Position numbers and translations under genes: made by a program | In this document: one piece after another, positions 8,700-17,606 of the stretch | How positions within the stretch are numbered: the first letter of the stretch is position 1 | Layout: each line of letters opens with the position of its first letter | DNA from: Pseudomonadota bacterium | Lineage (GTDB): Bacteria; Pseudomonadota; Alphaproteobacteria; Sphingomonadales; Sphingomonadaceae | DNA length: 64,000 nucleotides | NCBI GenBank assembly: GCA_039818985.1 | Contig: JBCBSU010000001.1 | Coordinates: 1,142,367-1,206,366 of the forward strand | Direction of reading: 5' to 3' | Notes under the pieces: model-generated | Told to the model about the DNA's origin: nothing | Databases searched by the model: none | What the model saw: only the letters and a program-made list of their open reading frames with translations

Positions 8700-9271
8700 T
8701 GAAGGTGCCAAAGCTGCCGAAGCAGATAGTGCTCGACCGGCTGATCCTGCGTTTCCTGCGACCCGACGATGCCGAAAGTCTGCATGTCGCGCTGAGTGAT
8801 GCTGCTGTCATGCGCTATTGGTCGACAGGCCCGCATGACACGCTGGCTCAGACACGTAGCTATATTGCCGGAAATATGCCTGATGGGGAATATCCGGCTC
8901 TGGGTATTGCCGAGCGCGCCAAAGGTCCGGATGCGCCAGCCATAGGATGGGTTTCGCTATGGGAAAAGCGCGACGGCATTGGCGAGATTGGCTACATTCT
9001 GCGGCCTGATTGCAGGGGCAAGGGCTATGCACGGGAAGCTGTGGCCACAGTAATCGACTATGGCTTCGCATCACAGGGTTACCGCAAGATTGCAGCGGAT
9101 ATTGATCCGGATAACAGACCGTCGTTGCGTTTGCTCGAAGCTTTGGGCTTTAAGCAGGAAGGTGTTTTGCGTGCCCATTGGCAAACGCATATCGGCATCC
9201 GCGATTCGGTGATGATGGGCTTGCTAGAAAGTGAATGGCAGGAGCGTGCTAGCGTTCCGCCAGGAGATTGA
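8699..9271 (+). CDS. GNAT-family N-acetyltransferase (RimJ/RimL-like)
   Basis: This 190-residue acetyltransferase has an N-terminal TDRLILR-like strand (LDRLILRFLRPDDAESL) and the acetyl-CoA pyrophosphate loop RPDCRGKGYAREA (about 102-114). It ends in the NRPSLRLLEALGFKQEGVLR motif (about 139-158) of RimJ/RimL-type enzymes. The substrate (protein N-terminus, amino acid or small molecule) cannot be told. Its start shares one base with the upstream stop (TAATG). Its 3' end overlaps the convergent serine-hydrolase gene by about 23 nt. Confidence 0.88.
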   Translation: MKVPKLPKQIVLDRLILRFLRPDDAESLHVALSDAAVMRYWSTGPHDTLAQTRSYIAGNMPDGEYPALGIAERAKGPDAPAIGWVSLWEKRDGIGEIGYILRPDCRGKGYAREAVATVIDYGFASQGYRKIAADIDPDNRPSLRLLEALGFKQEGVLRAHWQTHIGIRDSVMMGLLESEWQERASVPPGD

Positions 9272-10604
9272 GCAGCCGGGTCATCAGCGCGACGAAATCG
9301 CCTTCGCGAACAGGGTCGTCGCGATCATTCCAGTGCGCCGCAACGGCATAATCGGCGCCGGAACGTGCGCGCAGCAGGAAATTCATCGACATCACCCCAG
9401 TCTCCGAGCCGCCCTTATAGCCGAGATAGCGCCAGTTCGCGGCGCTGTCTGTGCCGATGCCGGGGTTCAGCGCCATGATGGTCTTTGTCTCGGTGCTCGC
9501 CTCGCGCCGCAAATAGTCGAGCAGACGTGCAATATCCGCAGCACTGGCAAACCATTCGATACTGTCGATATGGCGCGGTCGTGCGGTGACCGCGGCAAAG
9601 TCGATCCGTTCGAGCGCCAATGCATCGCCATTGCGCCGCAATATCCGTGAGCGCCGGTCACGGTCGGCGCGCAGATATTGCCGCCGCAGATCATTATTGG
9701 CCGGGCTTTTCAACGCGGTCATCTCGCGCGTCATCAGAAATGGCCGCAACGCATCGGGGTTGTGATGGCCGCTGCGGCGAACCATCGCGGCCAGCCTGTC
9801 CTGGCCGATAACCCGGATCAGCGTATCGGTAGCGCTGTTGTCGCTGACCGATATCATCAATGTTGCCAAGGTATGCAGCGTTACCGGGCTGGCATCGGGC
9901 CAATCCTGGCTGATGCCCGAAGGGTGCGATTTGGGGCCGAGTGTCACGACATCGCTCCAGCGGCGTTCTCCGGCGCGGATGGAACGGTCGAGTTCGGCAA
10001 GAATGTAGAGCTTCATCGTCGAGGCAATGGCGTAGAGGCCATCAGGGTCGATCGCGGCCAGGGGGACGGCGCTGTCATCATCGAGGCGCTGAACAATCAG
10101 TCCCTGCTGCCCGGGCAGAGCATCAATCGCCGCCACCACGGCGGCAATGGTCTCGCCGCTGCTCTCAAAATCGGTGATACGCAAGCCGGTGATGCGATAG
10201 GGATAGCCAGGCTCGATCTCCAACCGCGCTGTGGCGATGGAGCGGGTAAAGGCGATTTTCATCACCGCACCTGTGCTGCCGACCGGAGTGAAGGACAATA
10301 TCTGCTGCGGTCGGCCATGCTGGCTGATAATCTGGCGGGTAAAGGCGCGAAATTCGTCGGGCGGTACCGCGTTGAGAAAGTTGGCGTTAAATACCTGTGC
10401 CTCTATTTGCTCACCATTGAGCAGCCGCAGGACATCGGTAGCGCGCCGTTGCAGCGCGCTGGACAGTGCCGCGTCCTGACCGGCGCTTTGCGCCGTAGCC
10501 GGGGCGGTCAGCGTCGATAGGCAGAATATGGCGGCGAAGAGCGCACAGAACGCTGCCCGGAAGCGATCAGGCGTCGATCGCTTCACGGTCCACCTGAGCA
10601 GCAT
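9249..10604 (-). CDS. Exported serine hydrolase, class A beta-lactamase-like
   Basis: This 451-residue protein starts with a probable Sec signal (cleavage near ATA|QS, 38-39). After an N-terminal domain (about 45-145) it carries a penicillin-recognising core: STMK at 195-198 (nucleophile Ser195, Lys198), SDN at 254-256 and KGG at 397-399 in the KTG position. This arrangement matches class A beta-lactamases and related D,D-peptidase-type hydrolases. The extra domain and length suggest a housekeeping envelope enzyme rather than a resistance gene. ATG 10604 or GTG 10586 could start it; both lie inside the end of parE, so the two genes overlap by 20-38 nt. Confidence 0.82.
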   Translation of the reverse strand: MLLRWTVKRSTPDRFRAAFCALFAAIFCLSTLTAPATAQSAGQDAALSSALQRRATDVLRLLNGEQIEAQVFNANFLNAVPPDEFRAFTRQIISQHGRPQQILSFTPVGSTGAVMKIAFTRSIATARLEIEPGYPYRITGLRITDFESSGETIAAVVAAIDALPGQQGLIVQRLDDDSAVPLAAIDPDGLYAIASTMKLYILAELDRSIRAGERRWSDVVTLGPKSHPSGISQDWPDASPVTLHTLATLMISVSDNSATDTLIRVIGQDRLAAMVRRSGHHNPDALRPFLMTREMTALKSPANNDLRRQYLRADRDRRSRILRRNGDALALERIDFAAVTARPRHIDSIEWFASAADIARLLDYLRREASTETKTIMALNPGIGTDSAANWRYLGYKGGSETGVMSMNFLLRARSGADYAVAAHWNDRDDPVREGDFVALMTRLLNLLAER

Positions 10605-12561
10605 GATCCTGAATGAAGCGGAAACGGTGCTCCGGATTGCGTCCCATCAGCTGATCAATAAGCTCGCGGGTTGGCCCCAGATCCTGATAGTCACGCGGCA
10701 GCTTGATTTCGAGCAAGGTGCGTGTTGCCGGGTCCATGGTGGTTTCGCGCAGCTGGGACGGGTTCATCTCGCCCAGTCCCTTGAAGCGGCTGACTTCGAC
10801 CTTTTTGCCCTTGAACAGTGTTGCTTCCATTTCCTCACGCTGGGCCTCATCCTTGGCATAGGCGCTGGTGCCGCCGGCGGAGAGGCGGAAGAGCGGTGGC
10901 TGGGCCAGGAACACATGGCCGTTCTTCACCACATCGGTCATTTCCTGGAAGAAGAACGTCATCAACAGCGTGGCGATATGCGCGCCATCGACATCCGCAT
11001 CGGTCATGATGATGATGCGGTCATAGCGCAGATCGACGGCGTTGCAGTCCTTGCCGGTGCCGCATCCCAGCGCCTGCACCAGATCGGCAATTTCCTGATT
11101 GGCGAGGATCTTCGCCCGTGTTGCCGAAGCGACATTGAGGATTTTTCCACGGATCGGCAGGATTGCCTGGGTATCGCGATTACGTGCCTGCTTGCCCGAT
11201 CCGCTGGCGCTGTCTCCCTCGACGATGAACAATTCGGTCGGTTCATCGCCCTTGCCGGTACAGTCGATGAGCTTGCCCGGCAGGCGCAGCTTGCGCGCCG
11301 AGGTTGCGGTTTTGCGCTTGATGTCACGTTCGGCCTTGCGCTTGAGACGCTCTTCCATCCGTTCCATCACCAGTCCGAGCAATGCTTTGCCGCGATCCAT
11401 ATTGTCCGAGAGGAAATGATCAAAATGGTCGCGCACGGCATTTTCGACCAGCCTGGCGGCATTAGCCGAAGTCAGCCGGTCCTTGGTCTGGCTCTGGAAT
11501 TGCGGGTCGCGGATGAACACCGAGAGCATCAACTCTGCACCTGACATCATGTCATCGGCAACAAGGCCGCTGGCCTTTTTGACCCCGACCAGCTCGCCAA
11601 AACTGCGCATGCCCTTGAGCAAAGCCGCGCGCAGGCCATTTTCATGGGTTCCGCCATCCGGCGTAGGGATGGTGTTGCAATACCAGCTATGGCTGCCCTC
11701 GCTCCATAGCGGCCACCCAACCGCCCATTCGACCCGCCCTTCGCTATCGGGAAAATCCTGGCGGCCATGGAAGAACTCGGTTGTTGCGCATTCGCGGGTG
11801 CCAAGCTGCTCGCGCAGATGATCGGCCAGGCCACCGGGGAAACGGAATGTCGCTTCTTCGGGGACATCCTCACTGGCGAGGTCAGCGGCGCAGCGCCAGC
11901 GTATCTCTACTCCAGCGAAGAGATAGGCCTTTGAGCGGGCCAGTTTGAAAAGCCTGGCCGGTTTGAACTTCGCCTTTTCACCGAAAATCTCGCTATCGGG
12001 CACAAAATTGATCGTGGTGCCACGGCGATTGGGCGCAGCACCTGCCCTGGTCAGGGCTGTGAGCGGCTTGCCGCGCGCATAATCCTGTACATGCAGCATC
12101 TTGTCGCGCGCCACCTCGACCCGCATTTGCGACGACAGGGCATTGACCACCGAGACACCGACACCGTGCAGACCGCCGCTGGTGGCGTAAGCCTTGTTGC
12201 TGAACTTGCCGCCCGAATGCAGCGTGGTCAGAATGACCTCCAGCGCCGATTTGTCGGGAAATTTGGGATGCGGATCGACCGGGATACCACGGCCATTGTC
12301 GGCGATGGTCAGGCTGTTCCCCTCATCAAGGGTGATCTCGATCCGCGTCGCATGGCCAGCCACTGCCTCGTCCATGCTGTTGTCGATCACTTCGGCGGCG
12401 AGATGGTGCAGCGCGCGCTCATCAATGCCCCCGACATACATGCCAGGCCGCTTGCGCACAGGCTCAAGACCCTCGAGCACCTCGATGGCAGAAGCATCAT
12501 AGCTGTCGGATTTCTGGCCGTCGCGTGGTGCGGTCGAACCGCCGAAAAGATCATCGCTCAT
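10567..12561 (-). CDS. parE: DNA topoisomerase IV subunit B
   Basis: ParE is the ATPase subunit that, with ParC, decatenates daughter chromosomes. The GHKL ATP site is complete (EVIDNSMDEA, NGRGIP, GGLHGVGVSVVNAL), followed by the transducer domain, the TOPRIM motif EGDSA with QAILPIRGKILNV, the DADVDG metal site and the C-terminal KGLGEMNP segment. ParE rather than GyrB is favoured by the N-terminal GGIDERALHHL and the compact length (about 664 residues, no GyrB insert). ATG 12561 (MSDDLFGG) is chosen over 12597 because it matches usual ParE N-termini. parC is not in the window. Confidence 0.94.
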   Translation of the reverse strand: MSDDLFGGSTAPRDGQKSDSYDASAIEVLEGLEPVRKRPGMYVGGIDERALHHLAAEVIDNSMDEAVAGHATRIEITLDEGNSLTIADNGRGIPVDPHPKFPDKSALEVILTTLHSGGKFSNKAYATSGGLHGVGVSVVNALSSQMRVEVARDKMLHVQDYARGKPLTALTRAGAAPNRRGTTINFVPDSEIFGEKAKFKPARLFKLARSKAYLFAGVEIRWRCAADLASEDVPEEATFRFPGGLADHLREQLGTRECATTEFFHGRQDFPDSEGRVEWAVGWPLWSEGSHSWYCNTIPTPDGGTHENGLRAALLKGMRSFGELVGVKKASGLVADDMMSGAELMLSVFIRDPQFQSQTKDRLTSANAARLVENAVRDHFDHFLSDNMDRGKALLGLVMERMEERLKRKAERDIKRKTATSARKLRLPGKLIDCTGKGDEPTELFIVEGDSASGSGKQARNRDTQAILPIRGKILNVASATRAKILANQEIADLVQALGCGTGKDCNAVDLRYDRIIIMTDADVDGAHIATLLMTFFFQEMTDVVKNGHVFLAQPPLFRLSAGGTSAYAKDEAQREEMEATLFKGKKVEVSRFKGLGEMNPSQLRETTMDPATRTLLEIKLPRDYQDLGPTRELIDQLMGRNPEHRFRFIQDHAAQVDREAIDA

Positions 12562-12701
12562 GCCCATTGCATACCGTCCGTGGTCCACCGGATGCAAGCG
12601 ATGTGCGACCCGGTCTCCACAATTTGCGCAGCAATTGTAACATTTCGCGACGTAGCGCCGAATTGCCGGAAGATAACAACCTTATCATCAGGAGGCAGGG
12701 T

Positions 12702-13628
12702 ATGCGGAAAAGCGGAAAGTGGGCATTAACGGCCATTGCAGCAGCGGCGATAGTGACGGTTTCGCATCAGGCAGTGGCACAATTCGGACCAGCCCCGATC
12801 GAGCAATTTGCCGAATATGACGCGGCCAGCAAAAGCAGTATCGCCTATGACAGCGTCGACACCATATTGGAGGCGTTCGTTGTCGCAGACCGCGACCGCC
12901 ATGTGGTGCGCTATGGTGTCATCAAGGGTCAGGGTCAGCGGGTGATAGAGAGCCTTGTCGCTGGCTTTGAAAAACTGCCGGTGAGCAAACTGAACCGCGA
13001 TGAACAGCTTGCCTATTGGCTCAATCTACGCACGCTGATGGTCATCCACGCCACCAGCTCGGCCTATCCCTCGGCCAATCCCAAATCGCTGCTGGCCAGC
13101 AATAGCGGCTTTCTCAACACGCAGCTGATCACCATTTCAGGCCAGGATCTCTCGATCAAAGATGTCGACAATATTCTGCTGACCCATTGGAAGGATGAAC
13201 CGAACCTGGTGTTCGGCCTGATCGTACCGGCAGCAGGCAGCCCCGACTTCCCGACCAGCGCTTTTACCGGGGCTGAGGTGCACCAGCAGCTGGAACAGGC
13301 GGGCCGCGATTATATCAACCGCAAGGACGTGGTGAAGGCAAAGAAGGGCAAGGTGACGCTGTCCGAGTTTCTGGTCTGGCATCAGGATCATTTTGGTGGC
13401 GAAACAGCAATGGTCGCACATATTCGCGCGCTGGCGCAACCCAAGCTGGCGAGCAAATGGGCCGATATGGCCAGCGTGCAGAGCCGGTTCGACTGGAAGT
13501 TGAACGCGTTGCGCGAGCGCAGCCTGGCCTCTGGCGCTGCGGGTCGCCGCGGGGGTGGCTTTGAAGGCGGCGGTTTTGGTGGCAACGGAGCGATTGGCGG
13601 CGGTGACCGTTTCGGCGGCGGCTCCTGA
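12702..13628 (+). CDS. Exported DUF547 protein with glycine-rich tail
   Basis: This 308-residue protein has a signal peptide cleaved near AVA|QF (26-27). The DUF547 core is shown by DEQLAYWLNLRTLMVIHA and the following helical region. The function of DUF547 is unknown. The usual Cys-rich segment near the core's middle is replaced here by PAAGSPDFP, so a conserved pair is missing compared with its paralogue at 15.9-16.8 kb. The C-terminal 30 residues are Gly-rich (GGGFEGGGFGG type), perhaps a flexible surface tail. Start is fixed by AGGAGG at 12690-12695. Confidence 0.85.
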   Translation: MRKSGKWALTAIAAAAIVTVSHQAVAQFGPAPIEQFAEYDAASKSSIAYDSVDTILEAFVVADRDRHVVRYGVIKGQGQRVIESLVAGFEKLPVSKLNRDEQLAYWLNLRTLMVIHATSSAYPSANPKSLLASNSGFLNTQLITISGQDLSIKDVDNILLTHWKDEPNLVFGLIVPAAGSPDFPTSAFTGAEVHQQLEQAGRDYINRKDVVKAKKGKVTLSEFLVWHQDHFGGETAMVAHIRALAQPKLASKWADMASVQSRFDWKLNALRERSLASGAAGRRGGGFEGGGFGGNGAIGGGDRFGGGS

Positions 13629-13652
13629 TCGCAGCTCTGCCGACAGCCGCAG

Positions 13653-15134
13653 ATGCCGCGTCAGCCACTTCTCAGCCTGTCCGTTGGCGCTGCGATCAGT
13701 CTCGGTTTTGCCGGGCTGATCGCCTTTTTGGCGCCGCAATTTGCCTGGGACATTGTGCTGCGTGACCGGCCGATTGCGTTTTTCACAATAGTGCTGGTAT
13801 CGTCTTGCCTGGTTTTTACGGTCTGGTTCTTCTGGGCGAAATCTGGTTTTGCCACTGGCCATGCCGGTTGGAAGAGCAGGCATCTCCTATTGTTGGTCTT
13901 TGCGGTGGGCGTCGCAGGACGATTGATCCTGTTGCCCGGGCCGCCGATACTGGAAGACGATCATTATCGCTATTTGTGGGACGGCGCGGTCAGCGCCGAG
14001 GGGCTCAACCCCTATGCCCATCCGCCGGCACGCTTTGCCACCGCGCCCGATGTCGAGCGCTTGTCGCAGGCGCTCGGAGTGCGGCCTGATCCGCCGCCGC
14101 CGGGTTATGCGAAGCTGGCCGATAACGGCAGGGAAACATTATTGCGGGTCAATAACCCGCATATCGCCACCATCTATCCACCGCCGGTGCAGGCGGTTTT
14201 CGCGCTGGCATACAGGCTGGCACCCTTTTCACTGACAGCGCTGAAACTGGTGTTTCTCGGTGCTGAAATACTCGGATTCCTTTTCCTGTGGCTGGCGCTG
14301 CGCGGGCTGGGACAGGGGCCATTTGCGCTCAGCCTCTACTGGTGGAACCCGCTGGTACTGAAAGAATTTGCCAATAGCGCGCATATGGATGCACTGCTCA
14401 TACCGGCATTGGCACTCATCCTGTGGTTGATTGTCGGTCGCAAGGAGAGGCTGGCCGCTGCGGCTGTGGGTATGGCGGCAGCGATCAAATTCTGGCCGGC
14501 GATGCTGGTGGCCGCGCTGTTCCGGCGTTCACAGCGCTTCTGGCTGCTGGCACTGATCGGTGGTGCGATCGCTCTGACGCTGACCGCGCCGCAATTACTC
14601 GCGCTCGATCGAGAAGCGGGGCTGGTGCGCTATGGTGCCGACTGGCAGCGCAATGCGCTGGTCTTCCCCCTGTTGCAGAGCGCGCTGATATGGGCCGGTG
14701 ATGCGGCTGCAACCTTGGCACGATTGCTGGTCATTGCAGTTCTGGCATGCATGGCCTTTCTGTTCTGGAATGGTGCAGGCGATGGCCAGTCCGGCCGGCC
14801 AGGGCCGTGGCGCGTTCCTATCCCCAAAGATCCGGTCATGCGCGCAGCATTGCTGGTTCTGCTGTTATGCCTGCTGTCGCCAACAGGCTATCCTTGGTAC
14901 GCTGTATGGCTCTTGCCCTTTGCGGTGCTGCGGCCAACCTGGCTGCTCATTGCGCTGCCCGCCTTTGCCGGTTTCTATTATAGCGATTTTCTGGTTCAGG
15001 CAGGGGTGATCGATCAGCGCTGGGCGATGATCCCGGCTCTGCTGTCCGCCGCACCGGCACTGGTTTTGCTGATCCTGCATTTTGTCTCACCCCATATTGT
15101 CGAGGAGCCTGTCCATGACATGGCACACCCGTAA
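13653..15134 (+). CDS. GT-C polytopic glycosyltransferase (GT87/mannosyltransferase-like)
   Basis: This 493-residue integral membrane protein has about ten to twelve hydrophobic helices. The first extracytoplasmic loop carries ILEDDHYRYLWDG (about residues 106-118), the acidic-pair motif typical of GT-C enzymes that use polyprenyl-phosphate sugars. YWWNPLVLKEFANSAHMDA near 230-250 is another hallmark of the GT87 group. It probably transfers a sugar from a lipid-linked donor onto an envelope glycan. The next gene, a GT2 enzyme overlapping it by 20 nt, could make that donor. Exact sugar and acceptor are unknown. Confidence 0.8.
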   Translation: MPRQPLLSLSVGAAISLGFAGLIAFLAPQFAWDIVLRDRPIAFFTIVLVSSCLVFTVWFFWAKSGFATGHAGWKSRHLLLLVFAVGVAGRLILLPGPPILEDDHYRYLWDGAVSAEGLNPYAHPPARFATAPDVERLSQALGVRPDPPPPGYAKLADNGRETLLRVNNPHIATIYPPPVQAVFALAYRLAPFSLTALKLVFLGAEILGFLFLWLALRGLGQGPFALSLYWWNPLVLKEFANSAHMDALLIPALALILWLIVGRKERLAAAAVGMAAAIKFWPAMLVAALFRRSQRFWLLALIGGAIALTLTAPQLLALDREAGLVRYGADWQRNALVFPLLQSALIWAGDAAATLARLLVIAVLACMAFLFWNGAGDGQSGRPGPWRVPIPKDPVMRAALLVLLLCLLSPTGYPWYAVWLLPFAVLRPTWLLIALPAFAGFYYSDFLVQAGVIDQRWAMIPALLSAAPALVLLILHFVSPHIVEEPVHDMAHP

Positions 15135-15882
15135 CGCCGAGCATCGTTGTGTTGTCATTATCCCGGCGCGCGATGAAGCGCCGGCGCTGCGCCAGCTGCT
15201 GCCCGAAGTGCCGCTGTGGGTCGATCAGGTCATCGTCGTTGATAATGGTTCTTCTGATGCCACGGCCGAGGTGGCCGCCGGGGCTGGGGCTTTGGTGATC
15301 AGCGTTCCCGAACCGGGATATGGTCGTGCCTGCCTTGCCGGTATCGCTGCGGCGCAGGCGCTGGCACCCGATATCATCATCTTCATGGATGGCGACCGCA
15401 GCGATGTTCCGGAGCAGATGGCACGTCTGGTGGCACCGATTGCCGATGATGAACGCGACATGGTGATTGGCTCGCGCACATTGGGGGAATGCGAGGCAGG
15501 GGCCCTGACGCTGCAGCAATATTTCGGTAACCGCCTTGCCTGCAGCCTGATCCGCCTTTTCTGGGGTCATGGCTATAGCGATCTCGGTCCATTCCGGGCC
15601 ATTGGCAATGATGCGCTGAGGCAATTGCGGATGCGCGAGGAGACTTTTGGCTGGACCGTCGAGATGCAACTCCGGGCCCTGCAATGCGGTTTTCGGGTTG
15701 GCGAAGTGCCGGTGGATTATCGCCGCCGTATTGGTCATTCGAAGATTTCAGGCACGGTGCGCGGCGTGGTTCTGGCGGGCTATTATATCCTGAGGACCAT
15801 CGGCGTGGCGGCATGGCGCGAGCATATCGTCCGGCGGCGCTGTGACCGGATCGCCAATACCATTGTCGACCCGGCCGAATAG
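15115..15882 (+). CDS. GT2-family glycosyltransferase (polyprenyl-phosphate sugar synthase-like)
   Basis: This 255-residue cytoplasmic GT-A enzyme shows VVIIPARDEA at the N-terminus, VVDNGSSDAT (about 42-51), the metal-binding FMDGDRSD (DxD-like, about 95-102) and the acceptor-side GPFRAI. It ends with the RRRIGHSKISGT motif of dolichyl-phosphate-mannose/UDP-glucose synthase-like GT2 proteins. It has no C-terminal membrane anchor pair. ATG 15115 has GAGGAG at 15102-15107; the upstream ATG at 15082 has none. It likely supplies a lipid-linked sugar to the overlapping GT-C enzyme. Confidence 0.85.
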   Translation: MTWHTRNAEHRCVVIIPARDEAPALRQLLPEVPLWVDQVIVVDNGSSDATAEVAAGAGALVISVPEPGYGRACLAGIAAAQALAPDIIIFMDGDRSDVPEQMARLVAPIADDERDMVIGSRTLGECEAGALTLQQYFGNRLACSLIRLFWGHGYSDLGPFRAIGNDALRQLRMREETFGWTVEMQLRALQCGFRVGEVPVDYRRRIGHSKISGTVRGVVLAGYYILRTIGVAAWREHIVRRRCDRIANTIVDPAE

Positions 15883-15902
15883 CCCTTTCAGTGTGCGGGC
15901 GC

Positions 15903-16781
15903 TTAGCGTGCCAGATTCAGCGACCAGTCATAATCATAATCATCAATTGTGGTGCGGCCTTTCAGCTTGGCCCTGGTTACCGCATTGCCATAGCGCCGGG
16001 CATGGCGCAGCACGGCGTTGGCATTGCTGCCCCAGTCGGACTGGTACCAGTTGAAAATCGATGAGGCGTGCAGCTTCCCGCCGCGGATGCTGAAGGCGCG
16101 CGGTGAGTTGATGAAGTCGCGCGCTGCCGCTTCGAGCATCAGGTTAAGCCGCGCCGCAGTATAGGGACGGGTCGCGAGATTGGGGCAGCCGAGCGAGGCG
16201 CAGTTGACCGCATAATGGATTCGCACATCCTTCCAGATCGGCCGCAATATGCGGTGTTCAATATCGTTGAGCGAGATCGCAGTGCCGCGTACCTTGAGAA
16301 CCTTGTCGTCCCAGGGGCCAAGTGTCAGCACGCTGCGGACATTGCGGATCGATTTGACCGGATAGGCCTCGATCACCAGATCGACCGTCTTGGCATTGTA
16401 GAGGTTGATCCAATAGGCCATTTGCTGCGGTCTGGTGAGCTTGTCGACATTCACCCCTTCCATCTGCCGGATGTAGCGATTGAGCAGCGTCTTATCGGCG
16501 GACGATACCCTGCTGTAGCGCACCCGGATGATGCCATCGCTGCCGCGCACCAGGTTGCGCTTGAGGAAGCTGGCATAGGCGCTGTGATCGACATTGACGG
16601 TCTTGGTCTTGGCAGATTTCGTCCAGCGCGCCCATAAATCCTTGCTTGGCGGCCCCAGTTGCGCCGATGCAGGCGCGGCAGCGGCAATGACCATGCCAAA
16701 AAACAACAACAGCGACGCGATCCAGCGGTGATGGCTCAGGGTGGAGGAAACGGGAGAAGAACGCACGGCAGGACCTTTCAT
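15903..16781 (-). CDS. Exported DUF547 protein
   Basis: This protein of about 292 residues has a signal peptide (helix about 21-38, cleavage near ASA|QL at 40-41). It contains the full DUF547 signature: RPQQMAYWINLYNAKTVDLV, LNDIEHRILRP and the Cys motif VNCASLGCPNLATRPY. The domain's role is unknown, although some fused versions suggest envelope or thiol chemistry. It faces the glycosyltransferase pair and is a paralogue of the gene at 12.7 kb. An upstream in-frame ATG (16814) would add 11 residues; neither has a strong ribosome site. Confidence 0.87.
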   Translation of the reverse strand: MKGPAVRSSPVSSTLSHHRWIASLLLFFGMVIAAAAPASAQLGPPSKDLWARWTKSAKTKTVNVDHSAYASFLKRNLVRGSDGIIRVRYSRVSSADKTLLNRYIRQMEGVNVDKLTRPQQMAYWINLYNAKTVDLVIEAYPVKSIRNVRSVLTLGPWDDKVLKVRGTAISLNDIEHRILRPIWKDVRIHYAVNCASLGCPNLATRPYTAARLNLMLEAAARDFINSPRAFSIRGGKLHASSIFNWYQSDWGSNANAVLRHARRYGNAVTRAKLKGRTTIDDYDYDWSLNLAR

Positions 16782-16853
16782 GACCGGAGACACTCTTTCG
16801 GTCATTCGGGGCAAGCTATGCGAAAGTTACGCCCGCATCGGGACGATTGGCTG

Positions 16854-17546
16854 TCAGCGTACGCGCGGTCCGCCAAAAGGCAGCGGCGGCGGCGGGCGGC
16901 GGGTGCCGCGCGGCAACTGTGCCTGATAGGCACGACCGCAATGCTCGACACAATAGGGGAAGCCAGGGTTGACCTTGGCGCCGCAGAAGTGGAAATCCGG
17001 TTCACCGGGATGACCAATTGGCCAGCGGCAAATCTTGTCATTTAGGTCGAGCAGACTGGTCTTGTCGGCAATTTCCGGGCTCGGTTTGGCCGGGACCAGA
17101 CGCCGTGGCGGTGCCGGCGGGATTGGTGCCTGCTGGTCGCCCGGACCCTGACGAAGGAAACCACCCGGGCCAACCGAAACGATTTTCGGCGTTGTGCCGG
17201 CACCGTGTGACGGCAAAGGCTGTGACGGGGTAGTCGACGCATTGGCTGCGGGACGGGCTGCTGCCGGCTGGGCTGGTTTGATCGCGGCTTTGGCTGGCTT
17301 GGCCGTGCCGGTCTTGACCGTTTTCGTCTTGCGCGGCGGCGCCTTGTCCGCCGTCTTGGTCTTTGCCTTGGTCTTTTTCTTGCCCGATTTTACCGGCGAG
17401 GGACGCGATTTCAGTCCGAGCCGATGGGCCTTGCCGATAACCGCGTTGCGGCTGACACCGCCCAGCTCTTCAGCGATCTGGCTCGCGGTATTCCCCTTTT
17501 CCCACAACTCCTTGAGCTTATCGATGCGTTCATCGGTCCATGCCAT
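16854..17546 (-). CDS. gcrA: Cell-cycle regulator GcrA
   Basis: GcrA is an alphaproteobacterial sigma70-associated regulator that works with CcrM GANTC methylation. The N-terminal DNA-binding segment is unmistakable: MAWTDERIDKLKELWEKG, SQIAEELGGVSRNAVIGKAH, then RLGLKSRP. A long low-complexity Lys/Ala/Pro linker (about 50-160) leads to the C-terminal Cys domain CRWPIGHPGEPDFHFCG...YCVEHC, which binds sigma70 region 2 in Caulobacter. ATG 17546 is chosen because it begins at the conserved MAWTDE; the open frame further upstream is not conserved in style. It is transcribed divergently from the ABC permease. Confidence 0.95.
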   Translation of the reverse strand: MAWTDERIDKLKELWEKGNTASQIAEELGGVSRNAVIGKAHRLGLKSRPSPVKSGKKKTKAKTKTADKAPPRKTKTVKTGTAKPAKAAIKPAQPAAARPAANASTTPSQPLPSHGAGTTPKIVSVGPGGFLRQGPGDQQAPIPPAPPRRLVPAKPSPEIADKTSLLDLNDKICRWPIGHPGEPDFHFCGAKVNPGFPYCVEHCGRAYQAQLPRGTRRPPPPLPFGGPRVR

Positions 17547-17606
17547 AAATATCTTTGCTTTCTTAGCTCTTGCGCCACTGCCGCGTCGCCGATAGGCGAT
17601 GCAGCT

